From an uncultured Haemophilus sp. (GTDB lineage: Bacteria; Pseudomonadota; Gammaproteobacteria; Enterobacterales; Pasteurellaceae), in contig CABSXY010000124.1 in the NCBI GenBank assembly GCA_902481695.1, forward strand, positions 1 to 5,770: 5,770 nucleotides of DNA. Direction: 5' to 3'. The notes below the pieces were generated by a model, which saw nothing but the letters and a program-made list of their open reading frames with translations, did no database searches and was not told the origin of the DNA. The translations under genes and the position numbers were made by a program. This document shows positions 4,922 through 5,770 of this stretch, one piece after another. The first letter of the stretch is position 1. The number at the start of each line of letters is the position of its first letter.

Positions 4922-5770
4922 ATGTTATTCAAAAAAATTCGTGGTTTATTTTCAAACGATCTTTCTATCGATCTAGGTACAGCAAATACATTAATTTACG
5001 TGAAAGGCCAAGGCATCGTACTTGATGAACCTTCAGTTGTGGCAATTCGTCAAGATCGTATGGGCGCATACAAAAGTATTGCGGCAGTAGGTAAAGAAGC
5101 AAAACAAATGCTTGGTCGTACCCCAAAAAGTATCGTGGCTATTCGTCCGATGAAAGATGGTGTAATTGCTGATTTCTCTGTGACAGAGAAAATGTTGCAA
5201 TACTTTATCAAACAAGTACATAGCGGCAACTTTATGCGCCCTAGCCCGCGCGTACTCGTTTGTGTTCCTGCTGGTGCAACTCAAGTTGAACGTCGTGCAA
5301 TCAAAGAATCAGCATTAGGTGCAGGTGCACGTGAAGTGTATTTAATTGAAGAGCCAATGGCGGCTGCTATCGGTGCAAACTTGCCGGTTTCTACAGCGAT
5401 TGGTTCAATGGTCATTGATATCGGTGGTGGTACCACTGAAGTGGCGGTGATTTCTTTAAACGGTATCGTGTATTCATCTTCTGTACGTATTGGTGGTGAC
5501 CGTTTTGATGAAGCAATCATCTCTTATGTTCGTCGTACTTTTGGTTCCGTTATCGGTGAGCCAACTGCAGAGCGTATCAAACATGAAATTGGTACAGCAT
5601 ACATTCAAGAAGGTGATGAAATTTTAGAAATGGAAGTGCACGGCCACAATCTTGCTGAGGGTGCGCCTCGTTCATTCAAATTAACCTCTCGTGATGTACA
5701 AGAAGCTCTTCAGCAGCCATTAAATGGTATTGTTGCCGCGGTGCGTACAGCGCTTGAAGAATGCCAACCA
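4922..5770 (+). CDS. mreB: Rod-shape-determining actin homologue MreB, C-terminus cut by window edge
   Basis: MreB is the bacterial actin that polymerises under the inner membrane and directs the elongasome (MreC, MreD, RodA, PBP2). The window holds 283 codons of about 350 with no stop; the last 65 to 70 residues are outside. It starts MLFKKIRGLF, the short amphipathic helix that anchors MreB to membrane. Phosphate loop 1, LSIDLGTANTLIYV, follows at 14 to 27. IEEPMAAAIG begins at 142 and contains the glutamate used in ATP hydrolysis. Phosphate loop 2, VIDIGGGTTEVAV, is at 164 to 176, followed by VRIGGDRFDEAI. The frame is intact. Near residue 239 there is a short length difference from E. coli, as I recall that protein. 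The ATG has only a weak GGA seven bases upstream, but the match to the family N-terminus fixes the start. mreC and mreD are expected to the right. Confidence 0.98.
   Translation, partial: MLFKKIRGLFSNDLSIDLGTANTLIYVKGQGIVLDEPSVVAIRQDRMGAYKSIAAVGKEAKQMLGRTPKSIVAIRPMKDGVIADFSVTEKMLQYFIKQVHSGNFMRPSPRVLVCVPAGATQVERRAIKESALGAGAREVYLIEEPMAAAIGANLPVSTAIGSMVIDIGGGTTEVAVISLNGIVYSSSVRIGGDRFDEAIISYVRRTFGSVIGEPTAERIKHEIGTAYIQEGDEILEMEVHGHNLAEGAPRSFKLTSRDVQEALQQPLNGIVAAVRTALEECQP

Noticed and set aside
5033..5520. Two minus-strand open frames inside mreB
   Set aside because: Both are antisense to intact, highly conserved MreB sequence including its second phosphate loop.
1..5770. New defence, mobile or CRISPR-like system
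   Set aside because: All long frames belong to recognised core families in an order recalled from Haemophilus. No integrase, transposase, direct-repeat array or anomalous composition was seen.

Overview
The window is ordinary core chromosome from a Pasteurellaceae bacterium, most likely Haemophilus or a close relative such as Aggregatibacter. Two things support this. Three complete DNA uptake signal sequences of the Haemophilus type (core AAGTGCGGT plus both AT-rich blocks) lie in the intergenic gaps. The gene order and proteins also match what I recall of the Haemophilus influenzae region from mrdA to mreB. The species cannot be fixed by eye. Base composition is AT-rich and looks even throughout. 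I see no mobile element, CRISPR array, tRNA or rRNA.

Positions 1 to 989, minus strand, hold the conserved block rsfS - rlmH - mrdA. rsfS encodes the ribosomal silencing factor. rlmH encodes the 23S rRNA pseudouridine-1915 methyltransferase. mrdA encodes penicillin-binding protein 2 and is cut by the left edge after 52 residues. This block links late ribosome assembly to the cell-elongation transpeptidase. A candidate extended -10 promoter precedes rsfS.

Positions 1142 to 2794, minus strand, hold a YidE-type transporter of the aspartate:alanine exchanger family. It ends in a 9-bp-stem hairpin terminator that separates it from rsfS.

Positions 2795 to 2959 form a divergent regulatory gap. It contains a near-consensus CRP (cAMP receptor protein) site, a perfect extended -10 element facing the transporter, an uptake sequence, and a weaker promoter facing right. 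The CRP site lies about 60 bp upstream of the predicted transporter start, the classic class I activation spacing.

Positions 2960 to 4750, plus strand, hold an SbmA/BacA-type (YddA-like) ABC transporter with membrane and ATPase domains fused. After a gap with an uptake sequence and a long hairpin, mreB (bacterial actin, rod shape) begins at 4922 and runs off the right edge. MreB and PBP2 at opposite ends of the window belong to the same elongation machinery.

No new biological system is evident. The most informative signal is the CRP-site architecture in the divergent gap. Next come the uptake sequences fused to stop codons, a promoter and a hairpin.
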